A DNA stretch of 64,000 bases from Sulfurovum indicum (lineage in GTDB: Bacteria > Campylobacterota > Campylobacteria > Campylobacterales > Sulfurovaceae): contig NZ_CP063164.1 of NCBI RefSeq assembly GCF_014931715.1, positions 1,240,001 through 1,304,000 of the forward strand, written 5' to 3'. Below the pieces are notes generated by a model. The model worked only from the letters and a program-made list of their open reading frames with translations. It did not search any database and was not told the DNA's origin. The position numbers were made by a program, and so were the translations under genes. Below are positions 37,041 through 46,380 of this stretch, in pieces. Each line of letters opens with the position of its first letter. Within the stretch, counting starts at the first letter, position 1.

Positions 37041-37946
37041 ATGATATTTAAAAGCATTGAGAACCTGCCGGACCATTTTGGAGGCAAACAGAAAACACCC
37101 TGCACGCACCATCGCAAACGCTCTAATATGATGCTTAATCCTCTAGCACTTAAACACCTCAACAGGATAGATACGCTCAGTGCAGATATGATCACCCTGA
37201 ATCTGGAAGATGCGATTGCACCAAGCCGTAAAAAAGAGGCTCTGCACAACATTGCCCTCTTCCTTTCCCATATGGAGCACAGCAACAGCTTTATTATTGT
37301 ACGCACCAATCCGCTTGATAAAGGAGGAAGAGAGGAGATCTCTTTTCTCAATCGTTTTGAATTCGATGCCGTACGTATCGCCAAGATAAGGAACCAGACC
37401 GAAATTGCACAGGCACTTTGCCTGCTCTCAGAAGATAAAGAGCTGCATATTTCACTTGAGACAAAAGAGGCTTTTGAAAATCTTTCTGCACTGCGTATCG
37501 ATGAGAGACTCACCACAGCCAACCTGGGTATTCTTGATTTGCTTACATCATTGGGACTTCCGCAGTCGCTGGTGCACATAGGTAATCCTACAATTGACTA
37601 TATTCTTTCCAGGTTCCTTATAGATTCAAAAACTGCCGGCATCCACCCTATCTCCTTTATGTTCCAGGACTACAACGATACAGAGACTTTCAGAGCATGG
37701 TGTGCATATGAGAAGGGAATGGGCTTTGAGTCCAAAGCCTGCATGGGTCCCAAACAGGTAGAGATCGCAAATGAGATATTCGGAGTCTCTTCTGAGGAGC
37801 TGAAACGCGCTGAACACATTAAGAATCTATTTGAAGCCAATGCTGCAAAAGAAAAAAACGGCTTTATGGATGAAAAGTACGGCTTTATTGATGAGCCTAT
37901 CTATCGTGACGCATTACTTGTACTCTCACAGGCCGGAAAGCTATGA
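37041..37946 (+). CDS. HpcH/HpaI aldolase / CitE-like family protein
   Basis: It shows LNLEDAIAPSRKKEAL (metal/substrate acidic site), IIVRTNPLD and AGIHPISFMFQDYNDTETF, matching the citrate-lyase beta-subunit-like TIM-barrel family. No other citrate-lyase subunit gene is adjacent, so it probably acts on another acyl-CoA or keto acid. The ATG at 37041 (301 residues) is preferred over 37011. It overlaps mltB by 4 bp. Confidence 0.85.
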   Translation: MIFKSIENLPDHFGGKQKTPCTHHRKRSNMMLNPLALKHLNRIDTLSADMITLNLEDAIAPSRKKEALHNIALFLSHMEHSNSFIIVRTNPLDKGGREEISFLNRFEFDAVRIAKIRNQTEIAQALCLLSEDKELHISLETKEAFENLSALRIDERLTTANLGILDLLTSLGLPQSLVHIGNPTIDYILSRFLIDSKTAGIHPISFMFQDYNDTETFRAWCAYEKGMGFESKACMGPKQVEIANEIFGVSSEELKRAEHIKNLFEANAAKEKNGFMDEKYGFIDEPIYRDALLVLSQAGKL

Positions 37947-38932
37947 GAAAAATGATCATACCCTTTATACTGCTTGGTGCTGCAACACTGCAGCTTCTTT
38001 GTGCCAACGATGACAGACCGCCCATACGTTATGACTATCTTTCCAAACCTGATGTTCAAAAGTTCATTCAAGCCATGCATACACGTTACGGTTTTAAACA
38101 AAGTTATCTCAAAAAAGTCTTTACCCGTGCAAAACTGGACCGTGATACCCTGAGTCGATATACAGGGAAATTCAAAAAAAACTCAACAGTCGGAAGCTGG
38201 GAACGTTTCAAGCTGCATATCGTCAATGATGAAAGTTTTAAAGAAGCAAAAGAGTTTAAAAAACACTACTATACAACCCTGCACAAAGCAGCGAAAAGAT
38301 ACAAGGTTGATGTGGATTATATCGTCGGCTTCATAGGGGTGGAGAGTCATTACGGAAAATATACTGGTGATTACCGTGTTCTTGATGCACTTGCCACTCT
38401 GGCGTTCCACCCCAACAGAATGCAGCGTTTTTTCAAAAGTGAACTTCAACACCTTCTGCTCTTTGCCAGAGAAAAACGTTACGACATCACCGAACTTGAA
38501 GGCTCATTTGCAGGAGCGATGGGATGTGTACAGCAGGTACCCTCCATTGCCCGGAAATTCAGTTTCGACTTTGATGGAGACGGTGCAAGTATCTGGGACA
38601 TGGAAGACTGCATAGGTTCCATTGCCAGATTCATGCATGAAAAAGGGTGGAAACAAGGGGAAAAAGTCGCTGTAAAGGCAAGTTATTCTTACAAACGTTT
38701 CAGCCGACTCAAGACAGGGTACAGACACAGCTACCCTCTCAAAAAACTAAAACATCTCGGTATCACTCCAAAGCAACCGTTCCCTTACAAAAAAGCCATG
38801 CTGATCAAACTGCATAACACGACCCATGATGAACTCTGGTTGTGTGCACCCAACTTCAGGGTTCTGACTGCCTACAATGCCAGCAGCAACTACGGTATGG
38901 CGATCCATAAAATCGCACGTTCACTCAAATAG
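37943..38932 (+). CDS. mltB: Lytic murein transglycosylase B-like (MltB family)
   Basis: A signal peptide (IIPFILLGAATLQLLCA) precedes the transglycosylase domain. The catalytic Glu lies in FIGVESHYGKYTG. The family SxAGAMGxxQxxPS motif appears as SFAGAMGCVQQVPS, with Cys where most members have Leu/Ile. FDFDGDGASIW and a C-terminal ILTAYNASSNYGMAI-like YN-x-S-x-x-Y segment are also present. It cleaves glycan strands in the periplasm. Confidence 0.92.
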   Translation: MRKMIIPFILLGAATLQLLCANDDRPPIRYDYLSKPDVQKFIQAMHTRYGFKQSYLKKVFTRAKLDRDTLSRYTGKFKKNSTVGSWERFKLHIVNDESFKEAKEFKKHYYTTLHKAAKRYKVDVDYIVGFIGVESHYGKYTGDYRVLDALATLAFHPNRMQRFFKSELQHLLLFAREKRYDITELEGSFAGAMGCVQQVPSIARKFSFDFDGDGASIWDMEDCIGSIARFMHEKGWKQGEKVAVKASYSYKRFSRLKTGYRHSYPLKKLKHLGITPKQPFPYKKAMLIKLHNTTHDELWLCAPNFRVLTAYNASSNYGMAIHKIARSLK

Positions 38933-38936
38933 GGGT

Positions 38937-40826
38937 CTATATCTCGTAGGCAATACTTTTGTGTTCTCCCCCTCCTCTCCTCTCTTTATAGAAGTTTTCG
39001 AACTGCTCTTTACCCAATGCACGGGCAAAGTAAAATCCCTGGAAAATATCACAGTTGTTTTTCAGAAGGAATTGGAACTGCTCTTCTGTTTCAACACCTT
39101 CTGCAACGGTTTTAAGCTGAAAAAACTTTGCCATGGAGAGAATCGTTGTGATCATTAGTTCATCAGAACGCTGTTCACCGACATGACTGACAAAAGAGCG
39201 GTCAACCTTCAATTCATCAATAGGCATTTCACGTAAAGAACTTAAAGAGGAGTAGCCTGTCCCAAAATCATCCATGGAGAAAGATATTCCCAGTCTTTTG
39301 ATACGCTCCATCAAGGCGATAATACGCTGCATATCTTCAATTAAAATCGTTTCAGTCACCTCAAAAACAACTTTTTTGACTATCTTCTCATTAAGATACT
39401 TTCTTACAAGTTGTTCAACCTGTTCTACAAAAGTAGCATGAAAGAACTGCCGTACACTGATATTGATGGAGAACTGTTCAATTTCAATTTCATTCTCACT
39501 CCATTGGGAGAGTGTTTTAAATGCTTCCTCCATAATATAGTTCCCCAACTCTATGATCAATCCTGTTTTCTCCGCAATTGCAATAAACTCTGCAGGAGAA
39601 ACAAAACCAAACTCATGGTTGTTCCATCGTACCAACACTTCACATCCGATCATTTTCCGCTCTTTATTGAATTGCGGCTGATAGCGCAGCTCTATCTCAT
39701 TGTGCTCCAGTGCAAAATAGAGTCTGCGCTCTATCTCAAGATGATACTCTACACGCTTGGCAAGATCATCATTAAATACAATAATTCCGTCACGTCCCTG
39801 TGCTTTGGCTTCATACATGGCGATATCCGCTTCTTTAATGAAATACCTTGCATCCATTGCTTTTCTTCCTACCCCGTTGATACCGATACTGGCACTCAGA
39901 TATAGATGATGTCCCTCTATCAGATAGGGAGCTTTCAGGATATGCAAAAGTGCTTCGGAAAAATTCAGGGCAAGCTCCTGACAGTCATACTGGGCTGCAT
40001 ACTCCTTACTCATGATTGTAAATTCATCTCCGCCCAGGCGCGCTATAATATAATTATCCCCGCAATAGCGTTTGATACGGCTGGCGACTTCAACAAGTAC
40101 TTTATCTCCGATCTCATGCCCCAGTGTATCATTGATAGTCTTGAAGTGATCCAGATCTATCAAAAGGATATAGACATAATCATCTGTATGCTGAATGCGG
40201 TTGATCACACGCTCCATATACTCTACAAAGTAGCGGCGGTTATAGAGTCCGGTCAGAGAATCATGCTGTGCCTGATAATAATTCTTCTGGATCAATCGAT
40301 AACTGTTGTCTGAAGAGTAAAGCAGCACACCAAGAAAGATAACTGAAAATACAGAAAGGACATATCCATACCACTCTCCGATAAGAAAAAAATAGCCAAC
40401 CAAAGGAAGCATCAGTATCAACAATACAGGGAAGAAAAGTTTTTTATCTGAAACAAGTAGTGTCGAAGCAACAACCGAAGCGCCTATCTGGGTAAAAATA
40501 GCGATATAATGAAGCTTGTGCTCTGTTTCTGTACAATAGAGCAGAAAGATCAGTGTCCAAAGGGCAAAGATAAGATAGAAGAATACAGCGAGTTTATAGT
40601 ACCATGACTTGAGTGACGCATCTCCCATCTGGTCAAGCTTGTAATGATAGTAGAGTCTCCAGCCAAAAAGGGAGACCAGTACCATCAGCATGTACCAGAT
40701 AAGTGCCGGCACCACAACACCATTGATCCAGCCAAGAAAGATGTATGCCAGGCCGGGAATGAGAGAAAGGCCTATCATAAGAAGGATCTGTTTTTGTAAA
40801 AAGCTGTAAAATCGTTGATCGTTCAT
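38937..40826 (-). CDS. Membrane GGDEF-EAL protein (c-di-GMP synthesis/degradation)
   Basis: Six or so N-terminal transmembrane helices (to about residue 175) form a sensor region. The GGDEF domain is intact (ARLGGDEFTI). The EAL domain follows, with EVLVRW in the EAL position and DDFGTGYSSLSSL, SMAKFFQLKTVAEGVE preserved. The Ala-to-Val change is seen in other active enzymes, so both activities are possible. What it senses is unknown. Single gene, convergent with mltB (4-bp gap). Confidence 0.92.
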   Translation of the reverse strand: MNDQRFYSFLQKQILLMIGLSLIPGLAYIFLGWINGVVVPALIWYMLMVLVSLFGWRLYYHYKLDQMGDASLKSWYYKLAVFFYLIFALWTLIFLLYCTETEHKLHYIAIFTQIGASVVASTLLVSDKKLFFPVLLILMLPLVGYFFLIGEWYGYVLSVFSVIFLGVLLYSSDNSYRLIQKNYYQAQHDSLTGLYNRRYFVEYMERVINRIQHTDDYVYILLIDLDHFKTINDTLGHEIGDKVLVEVASRIKRYCGDNYIIARLGGDEFTIMSKEYAAQYDCQELALNFSEALLHILKAPYLIEGHHLYLSASIGINGVGRKAMDARYFIKEADIAMYEAKAQGRDGIIVFNDDLAKRVEYHLEIERRLYFALEHNEIELRYQPQFNKERKMIGCEVLVRWNNHEFGFVSPAEFIAIAEKTGLIIELGNYIMEEAFKTLSQWSENEIEIEQFSINISVRQFFHATFVEQVEQLVRKYLNEKIVKKVVFEVTETILIEDMQRIIALMERIKRLGISFSMDDFGTGYSSLSSLREMPIDELKVDRSFVSHVGEQRSDELMITTILSMAKFFQLKTVAEGVETEEQFQFLLKNNCDIFQGFYFARALGKEQFENFYKERRGGGEHKSIAYEI

Positions 40827-41083
40827 AGTGATATTTTATTATTCTTTTTTATAGTATTAGATTAAATTCAAAATAAAATATCAATTATTTATAATACTTT
40901 ACAGAAATTGACATTTAAAAAAATAAAGCCGAATAATGTCTTCAGAAAATTCTCTGTATGCCTGTTTGCATATTTCGTTTATTATATCATACAAATAATA
41001 TTTTATAGAAAATATTAAATTGAATACAGAGATACCAGGACCAATGCATCGTGTATCATGCCAGGGATATCTTCAACTACACT

Positions 41084-42229
41084 TTACAGATAAAGTCTGA
41101 ACTCGGTGCCTTTCCCTGGAATAGAGTCCAGTTCTATCCCAATACCATGCTCGTCACAAATACTTTTTACAATACTCAGCCCCACACCGAAACCGCCTGA
41201 ATACTCGGTACCGCGTTTAAACTTTTCAAAGATCTCTTTTTGTTTTTCTGCTTCGATACCGATACCTTCATCAGTGATCCTGAGTATCCTGTTTCTCAGC
41301 GATATTATTATGTTTGATCTTGGTGAAGAGTATTTGATGGCATTACTGATAAGGTTTCCAAAAAGCAGTGTCAACTGGGATCTGGGAATAATGGATTTTG
41401 TCTCCCGGGCATCTACTTTGAACTCTATACGTTTGATCTCGGCAAGCGGCCTGTAGTAGGCAACACTCTCTTCCAGAACATCTTTTATATCAAGTGGTTC
41501 TGCTATCTCTTTCCTGCTACTGAAGTTCAAATAGGTCAAAGAGCGGTAGATATCATAAAGCTGTTTGGTACTGATCGAGATATTATTGAGGATTTTCGTT
41601 GTACACTCCCCTGCTTTCAATGCCTGGGCAGCGGACATTGAAAGTGAAGTAATGGGGGTATTGAGTTCATGGGTAATATCATTGATAAAGCGTTCTATCT
41701 GCGTGACCCTTTGATGTACTGGTTTCATAAAAAGCCTGGCGAGTATCCAGGCAATGACCATGACCACAAAAGAGACTATACCTACAGCAAGTAAAACAGA
41801 ACTGCCTAACCTCTGCAACTCTCCCTTCAGTGTATTGGACTGTACAACCACGTAGGCGATCCCCATGTGTTCTCGCGGTGCATCTGAAATAAAGATATTG
41901 TAGTCTTCAAGGGTAAGGTACCCCGGCTTTATTTCCATGTTCGGATCTACAAGCCTGCCCGATACTACATTTCCTTCGGTATCGATCAGTGCCATTATGA
42001 CATCTTTGGGCACGACGGTTTTTTTTACGGGTCTGTCATGCATGTGTGCTGTAATAAGTTCACCGGCCTTCTGATCGGCGAGATGTTCCAGTTTATAGTG
42101 TATTTCATTCTCCAATGCATGTTTTTGTGCCGTATAGTACCAAAACCCTATCAGGGAGATAAAGAAAAATGAGGATACGATGTAGAGTCCCAGAAAGGAG
42201 TAAAAGGATCTCTTTTCCAGATCATTCAT
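41084..42229 (-). CDS. Sensor histidine kinase, probable copper/silver sensor (CusS-like)
   Basis: Two transmembrane helices (about residues 15-35 and 150-172) bracket a periplasmic domain of roughly 110 residues. The dimerisation box is FINDITHELNTPITSL with the phospho-accepting His; ATP-binding N (LLFGNLISNAIKYSS), G1 (ITDEGIGIE) and G2 (GGFGVGLSIV) boxes follow. I choose the ATG at 42229, overlapping the regulator stop by 8 bp. Metal specificity is inferred from its position next to the copper ATPase and the shared promoter motif. Confidence 0.88.
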   Translation of the reverse strand: MNDLEKRSFYSFLGLYIVSSFFFISLIGFWYYTAQKHALENEIHYKLEHLADQKAGELITAHMHDRPVKKTVVPKDVIMALIDTEGNVVSGRLVDPNMEIKPGYLTLEDYNIFISDAPREHMGIAYVVVQSNTLKGELQRLGSSVLLAVGIVSFVVMVIAWILARLFMKPVHQRVTQIERFINDITHELNTPITSLSMSAAQALKAGECTTKILNNISISTKQLYDIYRSLTYLNFSSRKEIAEPLDIKDVLEESVAYYRPLAEIKRIEFKVDARETKSIIPRSQLTLLFGNLISNAIKYSSPRSNIIISLRNRILRITDEGIGIEAEKQKEIFEKFKRGTEYSGGFGVGLSIVKSICDEHGIGIELDSIPGKGTEFRLYL

Positions 42230-42875
42230 ACCGGTAGCCCAACCCTCTTTGCGTAATGATCTTGTCAGCACCTATGACCTCCCTGAGGTTTCGTATATAG
42301 GAACGGAGTGTGGCATCACTGGGTAATGCATCAAACCCCCAGATATTCTGTATCAGCTCTTCCGGGGAGATAAGTCTTTGGGGGTGTGCAATGAAATATT
42401 CCAGTATTTCACACTCTTTTGGTCTGAGGGTTTTTTCATTGACTCCGTCACTTACCAAATGTCGTTGGGGATAATAGGTCAGTGTATCACTGAGTTTCAC
42501 CAGGCTGTCCTGCTCTATGCGGAAAAGTACTTTACTCTTCTCAATACGCAGTCTCAGTTCTTCAAGTTCAAAAGGTTTACGGATATAATCGTGGGCACCG
42601 ACATCAAAACTCTCTTTGAGATGCCTGGTGTCTTCATACGCGGTAATGATAATAGCCGGTGTGGTATCGTTAAAACTTCTGATCTCTTTGAGCAGTTCTA
42701 TACCGCTTTTGCCTGGTACATTGATATCGAAGATGAACAGATCGTAAGACTCTTCATCAATAAACTCCTGTGCCTCTGCTGAATCGAATGCCCGTCGGGT
42801 TGTGTAGTATTGCTGTAAATAGTCCGTAAGGATGTCACCAAGGACAGGATCATCCTCCATCAGTAGTATTTTCAT
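42222..42875 (-). CDS. OmpR/PhoB-family response regulator, probable copper regulator (CusR-like)
   Basis: The receiver domain has the acidic pair (LLMEDDPVLGD), phospho-Asp in LFIFDINVPGKSG, Thr in IIITAYED and Lys in YIRKPFEL. A C-terminal winged helix follows (RPKECEILEYFIAHP, then LRSYIRNLREVIG). OmpR-family regulators bind direct repeats with an 11-bp period, which is the form of the TRCACA sites near the copper genes. The gene follows copA by 75 bp, so it is probably read from the copA promoter. Confidence 0.9.
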   Translation of the reverse strand: MKILLMEDDPVLGDILTDYLQQYYTTRRAFDSAEAQEFIDEESYDLFIFDINVPGKSGIELLKEIRSFNDTTPAIIITAYEDTRHLKESFDVGAHDYIRKPFELEELRLRIEKSKVLFRIEQDSLVKLSDTLTYYPQRHLVSDGVNEKTLRPKECEILEYFIAHPQRLISPEELIQNIWGFDALPSDATLRSYIRNLREVIGADKIITQRGLGYRYE

Positions 42876-42950
42876 GTTTTCTTCCCTCTTTATCCTGATC
42901 TATTTTACTGTAATTGTATCTTTTTTGCCAAAAGGCCTGATAGATTATCC

Positions 42951-45320
42951 TTACAGTTTTACATTTTTCAACCTGAGCGAATTACTAATGACCGAAACAG
43001 ATGAAAAACTCATCGCAGCTGCTGCAATAACCGGAGAAAGAAGTATACCAAAGAAGGGATACAGCACACCCGCAGCTATAGGTACCCCCAATGAATTATA
43101 GATAAATGCGAAAAAGAGGTTCTGCCGTATGTTCTTCATCGTAATACGGCTGAGCCTGATGGCTCGTATAATACCCCTGAGATCACCTTTGACCAGGGTC
43201 ACACCGGCACTCTCCATCGCCACATCTGTACCTGTACCCATAGCGATACCGACATGTGCCTGTGCCAGGGCAGGCGCATCATTTACCCCGTCACCTGCCA
43301 TGGCAACATATCTGCCCTCTTCCTGAAGTCTCTTAACCACTTTTGATTTCTCCTCTGGAGAAACCTCTGCTATGACCCTGTCTATATGCAGTTTGGCAGC
43401 AACGGCTTTGGCAGTGGTTTCATTGTCGCCTGTCAGCATCACAACCTCAATATTTTCTTTATGAAGTGCCTTGATCGCCTCTGACGTACCTTCCTTAACA
43501 GGGTCCATCACTCCCAATATTCCGGCAGCTTTTCCGTCAAGGGCAATAAGCATCACGGTCTCTCCATTCTCTCTATACTGTTGGGATACGACTGAAAGAT
43601 TCAACGGGTCGATCCCAAGACTTTTCAAGAGTTTGTCATTGCCTATGGCAATAGAGATACCGTCTACTTCTCCGGTCACACCTTCTCCGGTCACAGAGTT
43701 GAAGTGATCTGTCTTGCCGAGCTCCAAACCTCTCGCAGCAGCACCTTTCACAATGGCTTCCGCAAGTGGATGTTCACTGGCACGTTCCAGTGTGGCGGCA
43801 GCATACAGCATCCTGTTTTCATCAACCCCTTCAAGTACTTTAACCGTAACAAGTCTGGGTGCGCCCTCTGTCAGGGTACCGGTTTTGTCTACAACAAGTG
43901 TATCAATTTTTTCAAGTATCTCCAGTGCTTCCGCATTTTTGATGAGTACACCCATACCGGCACCTTTACCGGTACCTACCATAATTGAGACAGGTGTTGC
44001 CAGCCCCAGTGCACAGGGACAGGCAATGATAAGTACAGCCACAGCTGAGACAACAGCATAGGCAAGACGGGGTTCCGGTCCCCAGAAGTACCATCCAGCA
44101 AAGGCCAGTACCGATACCAACACTACAATGGGTACAAAATAGCCTGAAACAGTATCGGCCAGTTTCTGGATAGGTGCACGTGAACGCTGTGCCTGTGCCA
44201 CCATATTCACTATCTGGGACAGAAGTGTATCTGCTCCGACCTTTTGTGCTTTTATAAGCAGAGAGCCCGTTGCATTAACCGTTGCACCTATTACCGTGTC
44301 TCCTGCCCGTTTCGGTACTGCAACCGGTTCTCCCGTCACCATGGACTCATCAACATTGCTTTCACCTTCTGTTACGATACCATCTACAGGTATCTTGTCG
44401 CCAGGACGAATACGCAGAATATCCCCAACCTGAACATGCTCAATAGGAATATTCTCTTCAGTCCCGTTTTCCCGGACGATACGTGCCGTATTTGGTGCAA
44501 GTCCAAGCAGCTTCTGAATAGCCGTATTGGTCTGGGAACGGGCACGAAGCTCCAGTACCTGTCCCAAGAGTACCAATGCCACAATAACTGCGGCTGCCTC
44601 AAAATAGACATGTACAAGCCCGCCTTCAAACTGCATTTTTGGTGGAAACAGTTGTGGAAAAAACAATGCGACCATACTGTAGAGCCATGCTGCACCCACC
44701 CCCAGAGAGATCAGCGTGAACATATTGAGATTCCATCTCTTTACCGAAAAGTAGCCTCTTACAAAGAACGGCCAGCCGCCCCATAGAACGACCGGGGTCG
44801 CCAAAATGAACTCGATCCACTGTACCATAGACATTGAAAGCCATGACGGCAGCCACTGGGGTACCAGATCAGCGACCATTGCTAAAATGAATACAGGTAA
44901 CGCCAGCAATGTACTCACCTTGAACCTGCGTGTCATATCGATCAGTTCTTCATTCTCGACCTCACCTGCCTCTACGATCATAGGTTCAAGCGCCATACCG
45001 CATATGGGACAGCTTCCCGGACCTTTCTGTTGTATTTCCGGGTGCATAGGACAGGTATAAACTGCCTTGCCGTCTATAGCTTTATCTGATATCTCATTTG
45101 AATGCGTATGTGCATGTACCTCTTTAAAGAGGGGGCTGCATGTCGAACATTCTGCAGAAGCAGCCTTATCTGTATCAATATAGGCTTGTGGATCATCTTT
45201 GAATTTATGCTGGCAGGTATCAGAACAGAAATAGTAGGCTGCCCCCTTATACTCCAGGTGCAACGCAGTATCTTTTGAGACTTCCATACCGCAAACGGGA
45301 TCTTTCACATTACTCTTCAT
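42951..45320 (-). CDS. copA: Copper-translocating P-type ATPase with N-terminal YHS and HMBD metal domains
   Basis: The 789-residue P1B-ATPase carries the copper-type CPC motif ([10 protein letters not shown]), [18 protein letters not shown] and [11 protein letters not shown]. The last helices contain YNSLGVPIA and [14 protein letters not shown], signatures of Cu+ pumps. The N-terminus lacks a CxxC ferredoxin-like domain. Instead it has a YHS domain (DPVCGMEV...YYFCSDTC) and a Cys/His-rich CPMHPEIQ...[10 protein letters not shown] domain. It exports Cu+ from the cytosol. Site 45420-45436 lies 100 bp upstream. Confidence 0.95.
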   Translation of the reverse strand: MKSNVKDPVCGMEVSKDTALHLEYKGAAYYFCSDTCQHKFKDDPQAYIDTDKAASAECSTCSPLFKEVHAHTHSNEISDKAIDGKAVYTCPMHPEIQQKGPGSCPICGMALEPMIVEAGEVENEELIDMTRRFKVSTLLALPVFILAMVADLVPQWLPSWLSMSMVQWIEFILATPVVLWGGWPFFVRGYFSVKRWNLNMFTLISLGVGAAWLYSMVALFFPQLFPPKMQFEGGLVHVYFEAAAVIVALVLLGQVLELRARSQTNTAIQKLLGLAPNTARIVRENGTEENIPIEHVQVGDILRIRPGDKIPVDGIVTEGESNVDESMVTGEPVAVPKRAGDTVIGATVNATGSLLIKAQKVGADTLLSQIVNMVAQAQRSRAPIQKLADTVSGYFVPIVVLVSVLAFAGWYFWGPEPRLAYAVVSAVAVLIIACPCALGLATPVSIMVGTGKGAGMGVLIKNAEALEILEKIDTLVVDKTGTLTEGAPRLVTVKVLEGVDENRMLYAAATLERASEHPLAEAIVKGAAARGLELGKTDHFNSVTGEGVTGEVDGISIAIGNDKLLKSLGIDPLNLSVVSQQYRENGETVMLIALDGKAAGILGVMDPVKEGTSEAIKALHKENIEVVMLTGDNETTAKAVAAKLHIDRVIAEVSPEEKSKVVKRLQEEGRYVAMAGDGVNDAPALAQAHVGIAMGTGTDVAMESAGVTLVKGDLRGIIRAIRLSRITMKNIRQNLFFAFIYNSLGVPIAAGVLYPFFGILLSPVIAAAAMSFSSVSVISNSLRLKNVKL

Positions 45321-45419
45321 TTTAGATCCTTTTTTAACCCGGGTTATGCATGAAAAATCAATAATCTGACATACATACTGCAGGTTTAATGTATTACTAG
45401 GATTATTATAGTGTGATTG

Positions 45420-45436
45420 TGTGTATATAATGTGTA
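45420..45436 (-). promoter_or_regulatory. TRCACA direct-repeat site upstream of copA
   Basis: On the minus strand the site reads TACACA-N5-TACACA. A -10-like TACATT (plus-strand 45388-45393) begins 26 bp downstream. It is one of six such sites in the copper region and the likely control point for the copA-regulator-kinase unit. Confidence 0.6.
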
Positions 45437-45559
45437 TGGCGTCTGAAACGTACTATTATGTTTTGATCGGAGAAATGGCAGTCCGGATCTATTGGACTGC
45501 CTGATAAGGAGAATTACAAAATACAGAGCGTTTCAAAACCCTCTCTCATATTGCATTGG

Positions 45560-45895
45560 TTACTTGCCGGTATTGCACTTGCCTTGTGCTTTCATATTTT
45601 TCATATCACCGTCAACACTGTCGTCACCGGTTGCAAGTTTATTGGCATGTTCCAGTTCAAGTTCCGCTTTTGTCGGTTTTCTTGCCGGTTTTTTTACTTT
45701 CACTTTTACCTTTCCGCTTTGACCGGCATTACATTTTCCTGCCGCTTTCATTTTTGACATATCACCATCAACGCTGTCGTCACCAGTCGCTGTTTTGAGT
45801 GCATGTTCCAGTTCTACTTCTGCTTTGGTATCTGCCTGTGCAAAACCAAATCCCAGTCCCAATGCAAGAATACTTGCTACAACTACTTTTTTCAT
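45560..45895 (-). CDS. Small secreted protein with two copies of an LEHA...ATGDDSVDGDM motif
   Basis: A signal peptide (VVVASILALGLGFGFAQA) is followed by two 35-residue repeats, about residues 25-59 and 77-111. Each has ELEHA, the invariant ATGDDSVDGDM, then MKA and GKCN with one cysteine. A basic linker (SGKVKVKVKKPARKPTK) joins them. The motif offers His, Met, Asp and Cys ligands, so metal binding is plausible. I recognise no named family. Its 5' flank carries the TRCACA site at 45964-45980. Confidence 0.8.
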   Translation of the reverse strand: MKKVVVASILALGLGFGFAQADTKAEVELEHALKTATGDDSVDGDMSKMKAAGKCNAGQSGKVKVKVKKPARKPTKAELELEHANKLATGDDSVDGDMKNMKAQGKCNTGK

Positions 45896-45963
45896 TTCAT
45901 ATCCTTTAAATATGTTTTTTTCAGAGGTTTCACTCTCTGTACATCCGTATTATAAAGATATAC

Positions 45964-45980
45964 TGTGCATTGAGTGTGTA
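45964..45980 (-). promoter_or_regulatory. TRCACA direct-repeat site upstream of the 111-aa protein
   Basis: The minus strand reads TACACA-N5-TGCACA. A TATAAT lies on the minus strand at 45948-45953, only 10 bp downstream, so the site would overlap the -35 region; other -10 choices are possible. Confidence 0.55.
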
Positions 45981-45987
45981 GATTCTC

Positions 45988-46004
45988 TGCACATTTTATA
46001 CACG
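45988..46004 (+). promoter_or_regulatory. TRCACA direct-repeat site, plus strand, with no adjacent gene
   Basis: TGCACA-N5-TACACG (one mismatch to the pattern) lies 7 bp from the minus-strand site at 45964-45980. A CATATA/TATAAG -10-like stretch follows at 46032-46039. No gene starts before 46159, so this may add to control of either side or drive a short transcript. Confidence 0.4.
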
Positions 46005-46092
46005 ATACCAAACAACGCTTCTGAACATCTTCATATAAGGTATTTCTAATAGTCGTACATCCGCTTAAGATCTAATATAGTGGTTAGTAAAG

Positions 46093-46142
46093 TACACACT
46101 TTATGCACACTTTAGCGGTACACTAAACATAGAAAATATACT
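46093..46142 (+). promoter_or_regulatory. TRCACA site and -10 box of the SHOCT-copA-copB unit
   Basis: TACACA-N5-TGCACA at 46093-46109 is followed 27 bp later by a TATACT -10 (46137-46142). The ATG at 46159 follows with AAAGGAG. There is no -35 consensus; the site occupies the place of an activator just upstream of -35. Confidence 0.65.
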
Positions 46143-46158
46143 TTAGAAAGGAGTTGTC

Positions 46159-46368
46159 ATGTATGGTTTCGGACACGGATGGGGCATGGCATTTGGATGG
46201 CTTGTTCCACTTATAGTCATTGGTATTCTCTTTTACCTTTTGCAAAACAGGAGAGGAGCACATAAAAAAAGCGAAGCGCAGGATATTCTGGATAAACGTT
46301 ATGCCAACGGGGGCATAAGCAAAGAAGAGTATGAAGAAAAGTCAAGACTTTTAAAAGAACATGAATAG
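46159..46368 (+). CDS. Small membrane protein with SHOCT domain
   Basis: A 69-residue protein with one transmembrane helix (WLVPLIVIGILFYLL) and a C-terminal SHOCT motif, ILDKRYANGGISKEEYEEK. SHOCT is a short oligomerisation element often found at protein ends. The glycine/tryptophan/histidine-rich start (MYGFGHGWGM) is typical of small SHOCT proteins near copper genes. It is the first gene of the unit with the multicopper oxidase (12-bp gap). Confidence 0.85.
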   Translation: MYGFGHGWGMAFGWLVPLIVIGILFYLLQNRRGAHKKSEAQDILDKRYANGGISKEEYEEKSRLLKEHE

Positions 46369-46380
46369 AAGGGGAACAGT

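Noticed and set aside
40827-41083. AT-rich gap between the GGDEF-EAL gene and the histidine kinase
   Set aside because: Inspected for promoters, repeats and small genes; nothing supportable was found.
42876-42950. GCC-AAAA-GGC hairpin between the P-type ATPase and the response regulator
   Set aside because: Only three strong pairs and no U-run in the direction of transcription; not treated as a terminator.
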